A stretch of 64,000 nucleotides of DNA from Myxococcales bacterium (GTDB lineage: Bacteria; Myxococcota_A; Bradymonadia; UBA7976; UBA1532): NCBI GenBank assembly GCA_020633435.1, contig JACKDP010000007.1:462683-526682 (forward strand). Direction: 5' to 3'. Position numbers and translations under genes: made by a program. Positions 1 through 9,244 of the stretch are shown in pieces. The notes beneath the pieces are model-generated. The model was given only the letters and a program-made list of their open reading frames with translations, had not been told where the DNA came from and did no database searches. Positions within the stretch are counted from its first letter, which is position 1; each line of letters opens with the position of its first letter.

Positions 1-1541
1 TCGCCGCCCTCGGCCTGCCCGCGCCGGTCAAGGTCGTCGACATGGACGACTTCGACACGGGCCTGCTGCCGACGCTGCACACCCTCGTCGTGCTGACGAG
101 CACCTACGGCAATGGCGACCCGCCCTCCAACGCCGAGGCCCTGCACAGCTACCTGATGAGCGACGCCGCGCCGCGCCTGCCCGCGCTGCGCTTCACCGTC
201 TGCGCCCTGGGCGACTCCGTCTACCCGCACTTCGCCCAGTGCGGGAAGGACTTCGACCGCCGGCTCGGCGAGCTCGGGGCCCGCCGCTTCGCCGACCGCC
301 AGGACTGCGATGTGGACTTCGAGCCCCCGTTCGAGCAGTGGCTGGCCCGCGTCGAGGCCGCGCTGGAGGACCTGGACTTCCCGACGGCGGCCGCCGCGGC
401 GCCCGTCGCCCCGGTCGCCGCCGTGGCCGAGGCCGCCCTCGGCACCCGCAAGCGCCCTTGCACCGCCGTCGTGCGCGAGAACCGCGTCTTGAACCCGGGC
501 GGCAGCAAGGAGACGCGCCATGTGGTGCTCTCCCTGCCCCCCGAGGTGGCCTTCGAGCCCGGCGACTCCATCGCCCTGCGGGCCGCCAACCCGCCGGCAC
601 TGGTGCAGGAAGTGCTCGAAAAGACGGGGCTTTCCGGCGGGTCCCCCGTCCAGATCGGGGAGCAGACGCTGCCCCTGGCCGAGGCCCTCTCGGCCCACCT
701 CGACCTCGCCCTCGTCGACGCGCGCCTCATCGCCCTCGCCGCCGCCGCCGCGCCGTCCAGCGTCTTCAGCGTGATGCAGGTCGACGCCGGCCTGCGCCAG
801 GGCTACATCGCGCGCCACCACGTCATCGATCTGCTCGGCCAGGTCGGCCTGCGCCCCACGGCCCAGGCCTTCGTCGACGCTCTGCGGCCCCTCGCCCCGC
901 GCCTCTACTCCGTCGCCTCCAGCCCCCTGGCCCACCCAGGCGAGGTGCACCTGCTGGTGGCCGTCGTCCGCTACACCCTGGCCGACCGCCCCCGCGCCGG
1001 CGTCTTCTCGGCCCAGATCAGCGAGCGCACCGCCCTCGGCGACGCCTTCGAGGCCTACGTCCACCCGGCCCCCGGCTTCCACCTGGTCGAGGACGACCGC
1101 GACGTCATCCTCATCGGCCCCGGCACCGGCGTCGCCCCGTACCGCGGCTTCCTCCAGGCGCGCAGCGCCCGGGGCGCGAAGGGCCGCACCTGGCTCGTCT
1201 TCGGCGAGCGCCAGGCCGCCCACGACTTCTACTACCGCGACGAGCTCGCCGCCTGGCAGGCCGCCGGCACCCTCACGCGCCTCGACACCGCCTTCTCCCG
1301 CGACACCGCCGAGAAGGTCTACGTCCAGCACCGCCTCGCCGCCGCTGGCGCCGACGTCGCCGCCTGGCTGCGCGGCGGCGCCGCCGTCTACGTCTGCGGC
1401 GACGCCCACCACATGGCCCCCGACGTCCACCGCGCCCTGCGCCAGATCCTCATGGATTTCGAGGGGTTGTCCGAGGCGGCGGCCGATGGGCGCCTCGCGG
1501 CCCTGGAGGCCGAAGGCCGCTACCGCCGCGACGTGTACTGA
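1..1541 (+). CDS. Sulfite reductase flavoprotein alpha-like diflavin reductase (5' end cut)
   Basis: This is an NADPH-dependent diflavin reductase that would pass electrons NADPH to FAD to FMN to a partner such as the sulfite reductase hemoprotein. The frame is open to the left edge (first full codon at base 3), so the start lies outside the window. Visible in order: the second half of a flavodoxin/FMN domain (STYGNGDPPSNAEAL), a linker, the FAD domain (RLYSVASSP), the NADPH domain (IGPGTGVAPYRGF, YVCGDAHHMA) and the C-terminal YRRDVY, matching the YxRDVY end typical of CysJ. About 513 residues are present against roughly 600 for CysJ. No CysI follows; the next gene points the other way. A partner other than sulfite reductase cannot be excluded. 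cysDN lies 15 kb away, so a shared sulfur-assimilation role is only inferred. Confidence 0.85.
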   Translation, partial: AALGLPAPVKVVDMDDFDTGLLPTLHTLVVLTSTYGNGDPPSNAEALHSYLMSDAAPRLPALRFTVCALGDSVYPHFAQCGKDFDRRLGELGARRFADRQDCDVDFEPPFEQWLARVEAALEDLDFPTAAAAAPVAPVAAVAEAALGTRKRPCTAVVRENRVLNPGGSKETRHVVLSLPPEVAFEPGDSIALRAANPPALVQEVLEKTGLSGGSPVQIGEQTLPLAEALSAHLDLALVDARLIALAAAAAPSSVFSVMQVDAGLRQGYIARHHVIDLLGQVGLRPTAQAFVDALRPLAPRLYSVASSPLAHPGEVHLLVAVVRYTLADRPRAGVFSAQISERTALGDAFEAYVHPAPGFHLVEDDRDVILIGPGTGVAPYRGFLQARSARGAKGRTWLVFGERQAAHDFYYRDELAAWQAAGTLTRLDTAFSRDTAEKVYVQHRLAAAGADVAAWLRGGAAVYVCGDAHHMAPDVHRALRQILMDFEGLSEAAADGRLAALEAEGRYRRDVY

Positions 1542-1557
1542 GCGGCCGAGGTGGCCA

Positions 1558-1878
1558 TCACCTGGGCGCCTCGCACGCCGCCCGGCAGGTCGCCTGTGCG
1601 GCCGAGCAAGGTCGCTGGCACGGGGTGAGGGTGTCGCGGAAGCTCCCGGGCGAAGCCTCGTCGGCCTCCTCGGCCGCGGTGACGCAGGCGGTGAAGCAGG
1701 CCGCGACGCTCGCATCGCAGGTCTGCTCGCAGGGCGAGCGCTCCTCGACGAGGGTGGGCGCAGGCTGCTCGGTCTGGGGGTCGCGCGGCTGCAAGGCCGG
1801 GGGCAGACCCTCGAGCACGATGGGATCAGCGAACGCGGGGCCGGCCAGCAGGCAGGCACTGAACACGAAGCGCATCAT
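1558..1878 (-). CDS. Small secreted Cys-rich protein, unknown function
   Basis: 106 residues. An N-terminal signal peptide (MMRFVFSACLLAGPAFA, cleavage expected before DPIV) is followed by a Pro/Glu-rich stretch and a C-terminal half with eight cysteines in repeated CxxxC spacing (CEQTC, CFTAC, CQRPC, CRAAC). This suggests a small disulfide-bonded periplasmic or secreted helical hairpin. Two adjacent ATG codons are possible starts (1878 and 1875); a GAGGAGG Shine-Dalgarno lies a few bases upstream. It sits 10 bp downstream of the large exported protein on the same strand and may be co-transcribed with it. I do not recognise the family. Confidence 0.65.
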   Translation of the reverse strand: MMRFVFSACLLAGPAFADPIVLEGLPPALQPRDPQTEQPAPTLVEERSPCEQTCDASVAACFTACVTAAEEADEASPGSFRDTLTPCQRPCSAAQATCRAACEAPR

Positions 1879-1888
1879 GACGCCCTCC

Positions 1889-4175
1889 TCAAGGCCGGGT
1901 GGTGAAGGCGACCGCGTTGGTCCGCCGGTAGGTGATGCGGGGGTTGCCGTGGACGTCCAGCTCCAGCGCGGTGCCGTAGTCGCTGTCCTTCAGGTCGCAC
2001 AGCACGAAGCGGCCCTCGGGTGGCTCGGAGGGGACGGGAGGCGCGGCGAGCGGATCACCCAGATCCCGCTTCTTGGCGTGGGGTTCCCAGGAGGCGAACC
2101 GCAGGCGATCCTGCCCGGCGATCATCCGCGTCCAGCTGAAGGCCGGCTTGAGCCAGGCATCCAGGGCCACGCTGGGATACTCACCCGCCGCGCTCTCCAG
2201 CGTATAGATGTCCCAGCCACCCGTGGTCTTGCGGCTGGCCCAGCGGATGGACCCACCGGTGGACCAGGCGACCACCACGGCCCCGTTCGTGCCCGCCGTA
2301 CGCGAGGCGATGCTGTAGTCGAAGGAGGTCTCGTTGTTGATGACCAGCTCGCTCGTCCAGCCGCCCGGCAGCGTCGAGGTGAAAGCCGCCCGGATCTGGC
2401 TTGAGTTCACCCCGTACACGAGGGCCTGGGGATAGCCACCCACATCCACCGTGGTGATGTCGGGGTAGGTCCCGCCTCCGCTCTCGGTGAAGCAGGTCGT
2501 GGTCCAGGTCTCCTGGTCGGCGGTGTCGAGCACGCACGCATACATGCTGGTGCTGAGCGGGCGTTGATACACGACGGAGCTGGTGCCATCCCAGGCCACG
2601 GCCAGCGCGACATGGGGCGTCGCGGGGACGTCGCCGTTGCTGTCTTCCAGATCAAAGGCCGCCTCCCAGACACCATCCACCCGCATCCGGTACCTCAAGT
2701 GGTTGGTGGTGGTGCTGCCATACACCACATGCACATTGTCCTCCGCGTCGACCCCGACCTCACAGGACCGGGGATAGATGAGCGAGGGGGCACCGGTATC
2801 CGCCTCGATCAGGATGGGTCCACCATCGCGGTGCTGCACGTAGAGGCTGATGTCATCGTTCTCATCCTCGGTGTAGAAGCAGGTCCAGCCGTCCCCATCA
2901 TCTTCCAGCACCAGCGCCGTCCCGTTGTGGGGTCGGGTGAGCCCCACCTCCTCGTGGTCGCCCAGATCGGCGCGCCGGAACGACGTGAAGCGGTCGGAGA
3001 CGAGGGGATCACCGGGCCAGGTGCTGGCGTTGGCGGTGTAGTACACCTGCCAGCTCAGCCAGGCGTCGTCGGCGTTCTGCAGGTGGATGTCGACGTTGTT
3101 CAGCATCGGAACGCAGGGGGAAGAGATGTCTTCGGGGTGCAGATCGACGCGCCGCTGGCGGGTGCCGCCGGGGTACTTCTCCAGGTACCAGATGGCATCC
3201 TCCGCCCGAGCGATGACCGAGATGATCAGATCCTCGCCCACCAGGCGGGCGTCCACGGCGAGGTCGTCGATCTGCTCGTAGTAGAGAACCGTGGCAGCCC
3301 CCTGCCAGACGCCAGCCTCCTGCCAGCGGACGACCACCTCGTTGTCATCGTCGTTGAAGGCGGCCACGACGGCGTCATCCCCGACCAGGGCCAGGTCGGG
3401 GTGCTTCCAGTCGTCGCCATCGTTGCCAAAGACGCGGAACTCAACGGGATCGGGGTCAACCCCGTCGTCGAAGACATAGTAGATGTCGCGGCTGCCTTCG
3501 ACCAGGGGCGTCGGGCACACGGTGGAGAAGAGATCGTCGGCGCGCAGCTCCAGCGGGGCGTAGGCGTCGTCGCAGGGGGGCAGGACGGTGACGCCGACGA
3601 CTTCCCCGTCGTCCCACCGGCCGTACACCATGGCGTCCTCGCCAGCGTCGAAGTATGTGAAGGCCGGGCTGGTGTCGCCCGATCGGATGGCAAGGCCAAC
3701 CGGGTAGGGGCGGTGGACCGCATCGAACGAAGACCTTGCCCCTGTCATCTCCTCCTCGCCGGGGTCGAAGAGCTGCCACGTCACCTCATCGTCATCACGC
3801 CAGGCATGCACCAGATCCCGCTGCACTCCGCTCACCAACGGCAGCGTGGCGGCGGTGGTCCAGGGGTTCTGGGCCAGCCCGCGCACCACCTCGACGTGCT
3901 GCCAGGCGTCGTCGTCCCACCACCAGGTGTGGCTGTGCCAGAGACGGGCGGGCTTGACGCCCGAGATCCCCACGTCCCAGTCGTTGAGGATCTGACGGGA
4001 GAATGTGATGTAGGGCGAGGCATCGGATGCGCCGTCGACGGCGTTGATCTCGGTCCAGTAGATGCCGGAGTCAGCCCAGTCGACGTCGGTGCGGGCGATG
4101 GGATCAGCGAGCGCTTGCCCCCCCCCCCCCCACGAGGGCTACCATGAGCACCCATACGCTCATGGAGTACTTCAT
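1889..4175 (-). CDS. Large exported repeat protein, frame broken by a G14 tract in the signal peptide
   Basis: The uninterrupted part (GTG at 3973 to 1889, 694 residues) has repeated beta-strand-like units rich in W, D and Y (for example VRWQEAGVWQGAA, RYRMRVDGVWEAA), suggesting a secreted beta-propeller or sialidase-like fold; I cannot name a family. The same frame stays open upstream and reads coding-like sequence (DVDWADSGIYWTEINAV) to a run of 14 G on the coding strand (4118-4131). On the far side of the run, in another frame, ATG at 4175 opens a clear signal peptide, MKYSMSVWVLMVALVGGGG. With 13 G instead of 14 the two join as ...VALVGGGGQALADPIA, with an ALA cleavage site, giving 761 residues. 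As written, translation from 4175 stops after about two dozen codons. Phase variation or a homopolymer sequencing error are both possible. Confidence 0.7.
4118..4131. repeat. Homopolymer C14 (G14 on the coding strand) inside a signal peptide
   Basis: Fourteen consecutive C on the plus strand, lying in the h/c-region of the signal peptide of the gene at 1889-4175. One base fewer restores a single open frame. This is the longest homopolymer I noticed in the window. Confidence 0.9.
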
Positions 4176-4199
4176 GCCGTCTTCTGCCCGCGAGCCCCG

Positions 4200-5777
4200 A
4201 TGAAGAGTCCCATGCACGACGAACCTCCTGCCGGTCTGGATCGTGGGCGGCAGCGTAGGCCGGTTTGTGCAGGCCTTGCAAGTGCCTTGAGCCTGCTTCT
4301 GCTCGCCGGTGCCTGCGACAGTGGCTCGACGAAGCCCGAACCGGGTGATGTAAACCTCGACAGCACGAAGGACGGTGACCTGCCGAAGGATGGTGGCGCC
4401 GACTTCGATGTTCGAGATGCAGAGGCTCAGGACGGTGCCCCACCTGACTCCGGGCCTGTCGCCGATCTGGGCCCCTACGAGCGCTACTACGAGCAGGGGA
4501 TCTTCCAGAACGTGCCCAGCCCGGTCTGTGAGGTGCGTCGGAATCCCGAGGAGCGGACGGCGGGCTTCGAGGAGGTACCATTCCCGACGGAGGGACGTCT
4601 CGTCTTCGCGGGCGACGTCGACCGGAATGGCAGAGCCGAACTATTCGTGCGTGACTTCAACATCGATCCACCCCTGGAGGGTCGTAGTCTTGGCCTCACA
4701 ATCTATGAGTGGGCCAATGACGCCTGGACCGCCATCGGCCGTGCCCGCTCCATCAAGCCCTATGGCTTCTTCGATCTGGACGGCGATGGGCGCTTCGAGG
4801 TGGTCGGCTCTGAAGGCTATCGCAACCGGGAGGGACCCGAAGGGGCGTTCGGCTCAACGCTCGGCGTCCGCCGCGATGAGCCGGACTCGGAGTGGCGGTA
4901 CGACGAGTCGGTGTACCGGTACCTGGAAGAGGTGACGCCGGGTCGGCTGGGATCCACCCTGGGGAACCACGACGACGGCCGGCCCGCGGATGTGGATGGC
5001 GATGGCAGGCCCGAGATCCTGCTGGGCCAGCTCGGCCGCATCGATGAGTGGGATGGCAGCACTTTCGTGACCACCCTGGCCCACCACGATCCGGTCTTCA
5101 CCGAGCCCGGCTTCGGCGATGGCCTCGCCGTCTCGGGGGACTTCGATGGCGATGGGCAGCGCGAGGTGGTCTTCGGTGCCAAGGGACCGCCCATGACGCT
5201 GCCCGAGTCAGGGCTGGAGTTCCACCACCACCACTACCGCATCTTCGAGGCCCGGGGCGATGACACCTTCGTCGAGACCGCCCGCCTGGCCATGGGTCTG
5301 CGCTCGGCCAACACCGCTGCGGTGGGTGACATCACCGGCGATGGCATCGACGACTTGCTCCTGGGCGCGGGCTTCAGCGGCTGCGCGCGCTTCCAGCTCT
5401 GGACGACGGCGGGCGACGACCGCTTCCAGCTGCTGTGGGAGCAGGACGTCGACGTGGACGGCGGCGCCGCCGGCACCGCCAACCGGGCGGCCTTCGGCGA
5501 CGTGGATGGCGATGGCGACATGGAGGCCGTGCTGTCCATGAACAACTACCTCACCGTCTGGGACTGGCGGCAGGGCCAGCTGGTCCAGATCTACGGCGAG
5601 CGCGTCGCCCGCCCCGAGGCCCCCTGGAGTACGGTCTGGGCCGCCGACATCGACGGCGACGGCGCCGACGAGATCATGACGTGGGACGGCCTGGGCGCCG
5701 CCGACGCCGGCAACCCGGGGCCCGGCAACGAGTACAAGAACCCGCGCGGCGTGCTGGTGCGGCGCAAGCTGCCGTAG
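4200..5777 (+). CDS. FG-GAP/VCBS-repeat lipoprotein
   Basis: 525 residues from ATG 4200 (ATG 4212 is equally possible; neither has a strong ribosome site). A basic n-region (DRGRQRR) and hydrophobic stretch lead to the lipobox LAGAC, so a lipid-anchored envelope protein is expected. An Asp/Gly-rich linker follows (KDGDLPKDGGADFD). The body carries about seven calcium-binding FG-GAP/VCBS-type repeats of the form DxDGDGxxE, such as FDLDGDGRFEVV, VDGDGRPEILL, FDGDGQREVVF, ITGDGIDDLLL and IDGDGADEIMT. This predicts an extracellular beta-propeller that binds calcium. An upstream extension back to base 4062 is open but overlaps the divergent gene and lacks coding character. The starts of the two divergent genes are only 24 bp apart. 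Confidence 0.85.
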   Translation: MKSPMHDEPPAGLDRGRQRRPVCAGLASALSLLLLAGACDSGSTKPEPGDVNLDSTKDGDLPKDGGADFDVRDAEAQDGAPPDSGPVADLGPYERYYEQGIFQNVPSPVCEVRRNPEERTAGFEEVPFPTEGRLVFAGDVDRNGRAELFVRDFNIDPPLEGRSLGLTIYEWANDAWTAIGRARSIKPYGFFDLDGDGRFEVVGSEGYRNREGPEGAFGSTLGVRRDEPDSEWRYDESVYRYLEEVTPGRLGSTLGNHDDGRPADVDGDGRPEILLGQLGRIDEWDGSTFVTTLAHHDPVFTEPGFGDGLAVSGDFDGDGQREVVFGAKGPPMTLPESGLEFHHHHYRIFEARGDDTFVETARLAMGLRSANTAAVGDITGDGIDDLLLGAGFSGCARFQLWTTAGDDRFQLLWEQDVDVDGGAAGTANRAAFGDVDGDGDMEAVLSMNNYLTVWDWRQGQLVQIYGERVARPEAPWSTVWAADIDGDGADEIMTWDGLGAADAGNPGPGNEYKNPRGVLVRRKLP

Positions 5778-5826
5778 CCGAGGTCGGAAATCGGAGTTGT
5801 TTCGGTAGGTTGAGGGTGAGGTGCCC

Positions 5827-6396
5827 TCAGCGCCAGCGCGCGCCCACGAGCAGGCCGGTCGTGGAGACCTCGGTGTCCTGCGTCGACTTGAAGGCCACGC
5901 CGTAGGTCCGATACTGCAGCTCGGCCTGGATGGCGAAGCTCTCCCCCACGAAGAAGTCGGCCCCGAACCCGGCGTGCACGCCGACCGAGCTGTCGGTCTC
6001 CTTCAGGCTGCCCAGCTTGATCTGGGCCTCGGTGCTGCTCAGCCCGAGCCGGAACGACAGCTCCACGTCCGAGGTCGTGATGGGCAGGAAGTACCAGGCG
6101 CTCAGATCGATGGCCCGCAGCAGCAGGTCGAGGTCGGCGACGGGCTGCCCGAACACCTGGACCTGGTAGGCGAAGGCGGTCTCGGAGAAGCCGGCCCCGA
6201 TGCCGAAGCCGCCGGGCCAGGCGTAGCCGAGCTGGCCCTCGAGGGCGAAGCCCGCGTCGCCCTCCTTCTTGTCGTCGATGTCGAAGTTGCCGGTGGCCGC
6301 CTCGATCCCCACGCCCCCGAACAGCCCGCTCCGCGGCGCAGCCGCCGCCACCACCGGCGCGCAGAGCGCGCCCATCAACACCACCCACCGCAGCAT
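5827..6396 (-). CDS. Outer-membrane beta-barrel protein
   Basis: 189 residues from ATG 6396, preceded by an AGAGGG ribosome site. A signal peptide (MLRWVVLMGALCAPVVAAAA) is followed by alternating hydrophobic/polar strands (FGGVGIEAATGNFDID, LGYAWPGGFGIGAGF) and a C-terminal GARWR strand, as in small OmpA-like or OMP_b-brl porins. The longer open frame back to 6636 is Arg/Pro-rich and is not likely to be coding. It stands alone between the convergent FG-GAP lipoprotein and the flavoenzyme on the same strand. Function beyond an outer-membrane location is unknown. Confidence 0.75.
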   Translation of the reverse strand: MLRWVVLMGALCAPVVAAAAPRSGLFGGVGIEAATGNFDIDDKKEGDAGFALEGQLGYAWPGGFGIGAGFSETAFAYQVQVFGQPVADLDLLLRAIDLSAWYFLPITTSDVELSFRLGLSSTEAQIKLGSLKETDSSVGVHAGFGADFFVGESFAIQAELQYRTYGVAFKSTQDTEVSTTGLLVGARWR

Positions 6397-6460
6397 GTCG
6401 TTGCCCTCTTCTTGCCCTGGCCGACGTGGCCAGCGGCGGGGTGGACGCCGGCCCTCGGCG

Positions 6461-7843
6461 TCACCGGACAGCGCGACGGGCGATGGCCTCCCGAGCCGGC
6501 GAGATGCCCTGCGGGGAGCGGAAGACGTCCTCCGGGTCGTAGCGGGCCTTGACCTCCGCGAGCCGCGGCCAGGCGGCGCCCCAGTAGGCGTGCCGGTGAT
6601 CGTCGAGCCAGGGATCGCGGTAGTTCTGGTACACATGGCCGCTCAGCCAGGGGGCCAGGAGGCGCTGCACCTCCAGCAGCCACGCCGTCACGCGCGCTCG
6701 CTCCGCCTCGCTGTCCCAGAAGATGTTGACCACCAGGTTCGCGAGGGCGCCGCGGTGGACGAAGGCGGTGTCGAGGGGCCCGACCCGGTTGATCGCCCCG
6801 CCATAGGGTTCGAGGTAGACCATCGACCAGGCGTTCGGGGAGCGCTCGAAGACGGCCAGCAGCTCGCCCCAGACGCGCCGCGGGAGGCAGCGGGTGAGGT
6901 AGCCGCCCCACTTGCGATAGGCGAACCCGGTGGGGAGGGCCTCCGGGAACTCGTAGGGCACCTCGGCCGCGGCGACGCTGGCGTCGGCGAACTCCCCCAC
7001 GCGGTCGAGGGCGAGGGCGCCGCCGGCCGCCCGCAGGGGGGCGATGAGGGCGCGGCCGGCCTCGGGCGTGCCGCAGTAGAGGCCCTGGAGGCAGTAGGCC
7101 GGGCGCCCGGCGTGGAAGCCCAGGTTCATGATGTGGCCCAGCGCGTCGGGGGCGGCGGGCCCGCAGTAGCGGCGCTGCACCAGGTCCAGGGCGGCGAGGG
7201 CGTCTTCCGCGCTCCACTCGACGGCGAAGGCCCACGCGGCGTCGAGCCGCGCCATCCGCAGGCTGATGGCCAGCACGACCCCCAGGTGCCCCCCGCCCGC
7301 GCCGCGCAGGGCCCAGAAGAGGTCGGCGTGCTGGGCGGCGTCGGCCCGCACGATGGATCCGTCGGCGAGCAGCACCGTGAAGCCCACCGCCCGGTCGCAC
7401 ATCATGCCGACCAGGCGGGACGTCAGCCCGTAGCCGCCGCCCTGGGTGTAGCCGGCCACGCAGACCGAGTCGCACAGCCCCACGGGGAGGTGCCAGCCGG
7501 TCCCGCGGAGGGCGGCGGTGAGGGTGGCGAACGTCGTCGCGGCCCCGACGTGGGCGACGTCAGCCTCCAGGCGCACGCCCGTCAGGCGGCTCAGGTCGAG
7601 GACGACGCCGTCGCCGCTGGAGTGGCCCGCGACGCAGTGCCCGCTGGAGCGCAGGTGCAGCGCCTTGCCCGCCTGGCGGGCCCACTGGACGACGGCCGCG
7701 ACGTCCTCCGGGGAGGCGCAGTACGCGATGAGCTCGGGGTGGTGCGGGTGGGCCCCGTTGAAGCCGAGGCACGCCGCGGCGTAGCCCGGATCGTCGGGGC
7801 CCACGAGGGGGCCGGTCATGCCGGGGATGTCACGACGCTGCAT
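6461..7843 (-). CDS. FAD-linked oxidase of the berberine bridge enzyme family
   Basis: 460 residues. Family members oxidise amines, alcohols or sugars with covalently bound FAD and molecular oxygen. The PCMH FAD-binding domain is seen at about residues 35-200, with RSSGHCVAGHSSGDG (His69, the usual histidyl-FAD site) and GLCDSVCVAGYTQGGGYG, where Cys124 sits at the position that forms the second, cysteinyl link in bicovalent members. The C-terminal BBE motif is clear (NYRDPWLDDH, YWGAAWPRLAEVK, YDPEDVFRSPQGI). No signal peptide, so probably cytoplasmic. Its start overlaps the 3' end of the ATP-grasp gene by 14 bp, so the two are almost certainly co-translated. The pairing suggests that the flavoenzyme oxidises the ligase product or supplies its substrate. 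Confidence 0.88.
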   Translation of the reverse strand: MQRRDIPGMTGPLVGPDDPGYAAACLGFNGAHPHHPELIAYCASPEDVAAVVQWARQAGKALHLRSSGHCVAGHSSGDGVVLDLSRLTGVRLEADVAHVGAATTFATLTAALRGTGWHLPVGLCDSVCVAGYTQGGGYGLTSRLVGMMCDRAVGFTVLLADGSIVRADAAQHADLFWALRGAGGGHLGVVLAISLRMARLDAAWAFAVEWSAEDALAALDLVQRRYCGPAAPDALGHIMNLGFHAGRPAYCLQGLYCGTPEAGRALIAPLRAAGGALALDRVGEFADASVAAAEVPYEFPEALPTGFAYRKWGGYLTRCLPRRVWGELLAVFERSPNAWSMVYLEPYGGAINRVGPLDTAFVHRGALANLVVNIFWDSEAERARVTAWLLEVQRLLAPWLSGHVYQNYRDPWLDDHRHAYWGAAWPRLAEVKARYDPEDVFRSPQGISPAREAIARRAVR

Positions 7844-9122
7844 GGGGATCCTCGACGATGAAGAACTCGCCCTGGGCCTCCAGGGCCCGGATGCGGTGGT
7901 AGTCGCGCTCGATCTGGTCGCGCTCGGGGTGGCAGAGGTAGGCGATGCCCGGGGCGGAGAGCAGGTCGACGGTGGGGATCACCCGCGCGCCCGGGGCGGG
8001 CCAGCCGACGGCGCCGGCGAAGGAGGGGAGCTCTCCGGCCAGCTCGAGCCCGGGCACCGCTTTGACGACGCCCCCGCGGTGGGCGATCAGGTCGACGCAG
8101 CGGAGGTAGGCGCGCCGGCGGTAGGGCGCCGCGGCGAGCGCGACGAAGCGCGCGGGATCGGTGTAGCAGGCCTCCGCCATCGCCATCTGGGTGCGGTCGA
8201 GGGCCATGGCCAGGGGGGCGTCCAGCAGGCCCCCCTGCAGGCGGGCGGCCGTCTCGATGAGCACCGGCCCCGCGGCGGTCATCATCACCTCGGAGTGGGC
8301 CGGCCCATGCCGGACGCCCAGCGCGTCGAGCGCCTGGCCGACGTAGGCCGTCAGGGCGTCCTCGACCTCCCCCGTGGACGGCAGCAAGTCCTCGTAATCA
8401 TAGATGTTCGAGGCCCCGCGCAGGGGCAGGCGGTGGTCGGCCCAGATGTCCGTCACGCAGTGGCGGCCGTCGAGGGACGCCGTGTTCACGATGTACTGGC
8501 GGCCCGCGAGGTACGCCTGCACGACGACGGCGGCGTCCTGGAGGCCCAGCCGGTTCTCCTGGCCGTGGATCTGGGCGAAGGCCCGCCGGACCTCCACCAG
8601 GTCGGCGCAGAAGAAGACCTTGTCGTTGCCGGCGCTGGCGGCGGGCTTGAGCACCACCGGCCAGCGATCGTGGCCCGCCACCCAGGCGAGGGCCGCGTCC
8701 ATCGACTGCGCCCGGAAGGTCGCGGGCGCGGCGACGCCTGCCCGCTCCAGGTGGGCCGCCATGGTCACCTTGTCGCGGCGGGCGGCCGAGGTCGCCGGGT
8801 CGTTGCCGGGCAGGCCGTAGCGCGCCGCCAGGGCGTCGGTCAGCGCGACCCCGGTCTCGGTGCCGACGGCGATGAACCGCGGCGGGGCGCCCTGGGTGAG
8901 CGCGGCGATGCGCGCGCAGGTGGCGTCCAGGTCGCCGGCGTGCACGACCTCGGCGTCGAAGGCCGCCGGGTCGTAGGACCGGGTCAGGAACCCGGGCAGC
9001 GCGGCCGCGCTCCGGACGTGCAGGAGCGGCTGGCCCGCAGCCCCCAGCCGCGCGGCCAGCTTCATCCCGGTCGAGAAGGCGTCGACCACGATCCCATGGC
9101 CAGGTCCGCTCGGGTGTCCCAT
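7830..9122 (-). CDS. ATP-grasp ligase (amino-acid/peptide ligase type)
   Basis: 430 residues from ATG 9122, with a GGGAGGG ribosome site. The protein has an N-terminal pre-ATP-grasp Rossmann part (to about residue 110), then the ATP-grasp domain: VVLKPAASAGNDKVFF (glycine-rich loop and lysine), the VVQAYLAGRQYIVNT region, and IETAARLQGG (metal-binding Glu and Arg). This arrangement resembles BacD, carnosine synthase and other L-amino-acid ligases that couple a carboxylate to an amine via an acyl phosphate. Substrates cannot be read from sequence. It heads a two-gene operon with the FAD oxidase and is divergent from a LysR regulator, which implies a small inducible biosynthetic or modification pathway. 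There is no carrier-protein or NRPS domain. Confidence 0.85.
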   Translation of the reverse strand: MGHPSGPGHGIVVDAFSTGMKLAARLGAAGQPLLHVRSAAALPGFLTRSYDPAAFDAEVVHAGDLDATCARIAALTQGAPPRFIAVGTETGVALTDALAARYGLPGNDPATSAARRDKVTMAAHLERAGVAAPATFRAQSMDAALAWVAGHDRWPVVLKPAASAGNDKVFFCADLVEVRRAFAQIHGQENRLGLQDAAVVVQAYLAGRQYIVNTASLDGRHCVTDIWADHRLPLRGASNIYDYEDLLPSTGEVEDALTAYVGQALDALGVRHGPAHSEVMMTAAGPVLIETAARLQGGLLDAPLAMALDRTQMAMAEACYTDPARFVALAAAPYRRRAYLRCVDLIAHRGGVVKAVPGLELAGELPSFAGAVGWPAPGARVIPTVDLLSAPGIAYLCHPERDQIERDYHRIRALEAQGEFFIVEDPHAAS

Positions 9123-9176
9123 GCGATCCCTCCCTTCGTCCGTCCTGATCCCTGTTGAGGCAGCCTAATTGATGGC

Positions 9177-9229
9177 AATGTCGGCATAAATCACCGACAT
9201 TCCACATGACACGTATCGTTCCTGATACG
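9177..9229. promoter_or_regulatory. Two inverted repeats between the ATP-grasp operon and lysR-type gene
   Basis: First element: AATGTCGG (9177-9184), 9-base spacer, CCGACATT (9194-9201), a perfect 8-bp dyad. Second: CGTATC (9212-9217), 6-base spacer, GATACG (9224-9229). Both lie in the 122-bp gap between the divergent starts at 9122 and 9245. LysR regulators normally bind such dyads in the divergent promoter and act on both genes. Which dyad is the recognition site is not known. Confidence 0.6.
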
Positions 9230-9244
9230 GAACGGGGGCTCGCC

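Noticed and set aside
4062..4199. Upstream extension of the FG-GAP lipoprotein
   Set aside because: It would run through the poly-C tract and the divergent signal peptide; the lipobox signal peptide fits a start at 4200 or 4212.
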